Notes under the pieces: generated by a model
Told to the model about the DNA's origin: nothing
What the model saw: the letters and a program-made list of their open reading frames with translations, nothing else
The model's database searches: none
Part shown: in pieces, positions 63,801 through 64,000 of the stretch
Layout of the letters: each line of letters starts with the position of its first letter
Numbering within the stretch: the stretch's first letter is position 1
NCBI GenBank assembly: GCA_016931515.1
Contig: JAFGEQ010000012.1
Span: 1-64,000 of the forward strand
Origin: a candidate division CSSED10-310 bacterium
GTDB taxonomy: Bacteria > CSSED10-310
Reading direction: 5' to 3'
Length of the DNA stretch: 64,000 nt
Program-made: the position numbers and the translations under genes

Positions 63801-64000
63801 GGCTACCGCGCATGATGTTGAAGTGTTCATCGCGGATACCCATGCTGGGATTTATCCGGTTGATCCGCCCCAGTCTATCGGTGACATCGCTTTCGCCCAG
63901 TCGATTCCGGTGGATTTCGAGATTATTGTTGATCAGAACCATGACTGCCCGGTCATCGAATCGCTGGAAGTTGGAATAATGACATGCGGTGGTTCGATAC
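60898..64000 (+). CDS. Secreted zinc metallopeptidase with FN3/PKD-like repeats, 3' end outside window
   Basis: At least 1034 residues, still open at the window edge. A signal peptide (ITLGLLLALASATQA) precedes an FTP-like propeptide region (about 115-200; VHFTQVIDGITVKDSDVFF) as in fungalysin/thermolysin precursors. The catalytic site is HEWGH at 469-473 with a downstream Glu in SAEALADSMSF as probable third ligand. Many cysteines follow. From about 680 is an FN3-like domain (GLNAAPGDDSATLSWNSVP), then PKD/SprB-like repeats (CPGDPVSIGG ... FTYLWTP). It digests extracellular protein; the tail may bind the surface or serve a sorting signal beyond the window. Confidence 0.9.
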   Translation, partial: MKILKSGIWITLGLLLALASATQAFDVYDESSIPAQLLIPIDPNLNVSPSVEYFSFRDNQVPNHQGILGFFEKFGHHWDIQMDRRNNRPELISGRGIPLIPGAGNDLTMDEIRLNGQSIQSIDRDSMIELAKNFLQQNPDVLNIDMEQLVADYSNTRGYENDRIWFVHFTQVIDGITVKDSDVFFRINSGNITQFGAYRIVDPPEILITQPLIESNDALDIAINHTLTACSGDLDIVMPPELFWHPIFGDADTLRQPGEIYDGPAGEGYALRLAWEMKFRMEPEPFTWHALIDAFTGDILSFRDDNKYEAVYGGVYPITNLNPEVVLPFPFVATSAGNTTSGGRFTSSGSTSTTLNGQYVRISDDCGSVSLSSAGDLDFGMSSGQDCTTPGFGGSGNTHSSRSCFYHLSQIKFKARGYLTTNSWLQGNVRANLNIDDTCNAYWDGSSVNFFKSGGGCSNTGEISSVFLHEWGHGLDYNTGTSSSEMASAEALADSMSFLQTHDPCIGHNFRPGVPCSFGCDSSCTGVRGMNVRPLIRPSNIHTSPASCARWSCPYSGYEGIMGYEGHCEALIAGGAVWDVAQNLSGLMGDAGWELANRIYFQGMGDYRGAYQLVSGGQCNPNATINGCGSQNWYTVWIFIDDDNGNLTDGTPHAQEIWNGYNDHGIACGTLPVNYSVCPSLATPGLNAAPGDDSATLSWNSVPNASQYILYRNTIGCDFAMNIVSTTSSTTYVDNTVANDFTYYYAVQAVGSNSQCRSSFSDCIPVEINACINPPIADAGTDIDACPGDPVSIGGNPTASGGTPPFTYLWTPGNFSSSNPTVYPNQTTTYTVVVTDNLGCIGMDSVTVTMDAPIVNAGFDQFTCASYCVQLGSAPVQGYTYSWTPTQGLSNPSIANPVACVDETTVYTLTVTASGYLCQGQDQVSVIITLPALSVENVEILSDSGDSDGFLEAGERGLVRAYIANVGMATAHDVEVFIADTHAGIYPVDPPQSIGDIAFAQSIPVDFEIIVDQNHDCPVIESLEVGIMTCGGSI

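Noticed and set aside
1-64000. Genome-wide reassignment of UGA
   Set aside because: Several well-supported genes, for example those ending at 3801, 4828 and 5' of 8628, have typical lengths and conserved C-termini with UGA or other stops as normal ends; only the HesB-like gene needs read-through.
1-64000. CRISPR array, prophage, insertion sequence or integrative element
   Set aside because: No regularly spaced repeats, transposase, integrase or phage structural genes were seen; all regions are filled with housekeeping or envelope genes.

Overview
The window looks like a chromosomal segment (GC roughly 45-50% by eye) of a diderm, Gram-negative-type bacterium from a poorly sampled lineage. An outer membrane is indicated by a TolC-type outer-membrane factor, a predicted beta-barrel, lipoproteins, MltD- and DacB-type murein enzymes and an RND pump. 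Secreted proteins with Thr-Pro linkers or FN3/PKD-like tails and many cysteine-rich proteins suggest an environmental bacterium. I cannot name the phylum from the sequence. There is no phage, transposon, CRISPR array or plasmid machinery; the gene density is that of a core genome.

Layout. 1-9 kb: tRNA-Met (one base cut by the window edge), a zinc-ribbon coiled-coil protein, an atypical Y-family polymerase, tRNA-Val, ornithine carbamoyltransferase, a Nudix hydrolase, a zinc-ribbon protein, two family 2 glycosyltransferases, a nucleoside transporter, a methyltransferase and QueF. 9-17 kb: a secreted papain-like protease, an AI-2E/PerM-type membrane protein, a PIN-PhoH ATPase, then a minus-strand block with an ECF sigma/anti-sigma pair and thioredoxin, FmdB and a HesB/IscA-like gene whose frame is crossed by an in-frame UGA (probable selenocysteine). 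A Crp-type regulator, TatD, HU and PC4 follow. 17.5-25 kb: a glycan/exopolysaccharide locus (GT9, polyprenyl-phosphate sugar transferase, epimerase, FHA-GGDEF cyclase, a methyltransferase-glycosyltransferase fusion, a beta-barrel). 25-33.6 kb: a sigma-54 activator divergent from an efflux operon that carries a near-consensus -24/-12 promoter and ends in one ORF encoding both the RND permease and the TolC-like protein. 33.6-36.8 kb: YkvA, threonine synthase, glycyl-tRNA synthetase. 37-48.3 kb: a six-gene operon with YgfK, SsnA, a large GH13 protein, a PepD-type dipeptidase and a DUF362-ferredoxin. 48.3-53.7 kb: RsmI, a primary-type sigma factor, DNA polymerase I, CoaE. 53.7-60 kb: a minus-strand operon FHA - DacB - MrfA-like helicase fused to an exonuclease - MltD-like transglycosylase, headed by small cysteine-rich ORFs. 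60-64 kb: an ankyrin lipoprotein and a large secreted zinc metallopeptidase that runs off the window.

The most notable items are the UGA-interrupted HesB-like selenoprotein gene, which is invisible to ordinary ORF calling; the RND-TolC fusion under a sigma-54 promoter; the MrfA-exonuclease fusion; and the YgfK/SsnA operon. The last fits a selenium-using organism, because these two families are known companions of selenium-dependent molybdenum hydroxylases. All functional statements come from reading motifs; no database search was run.
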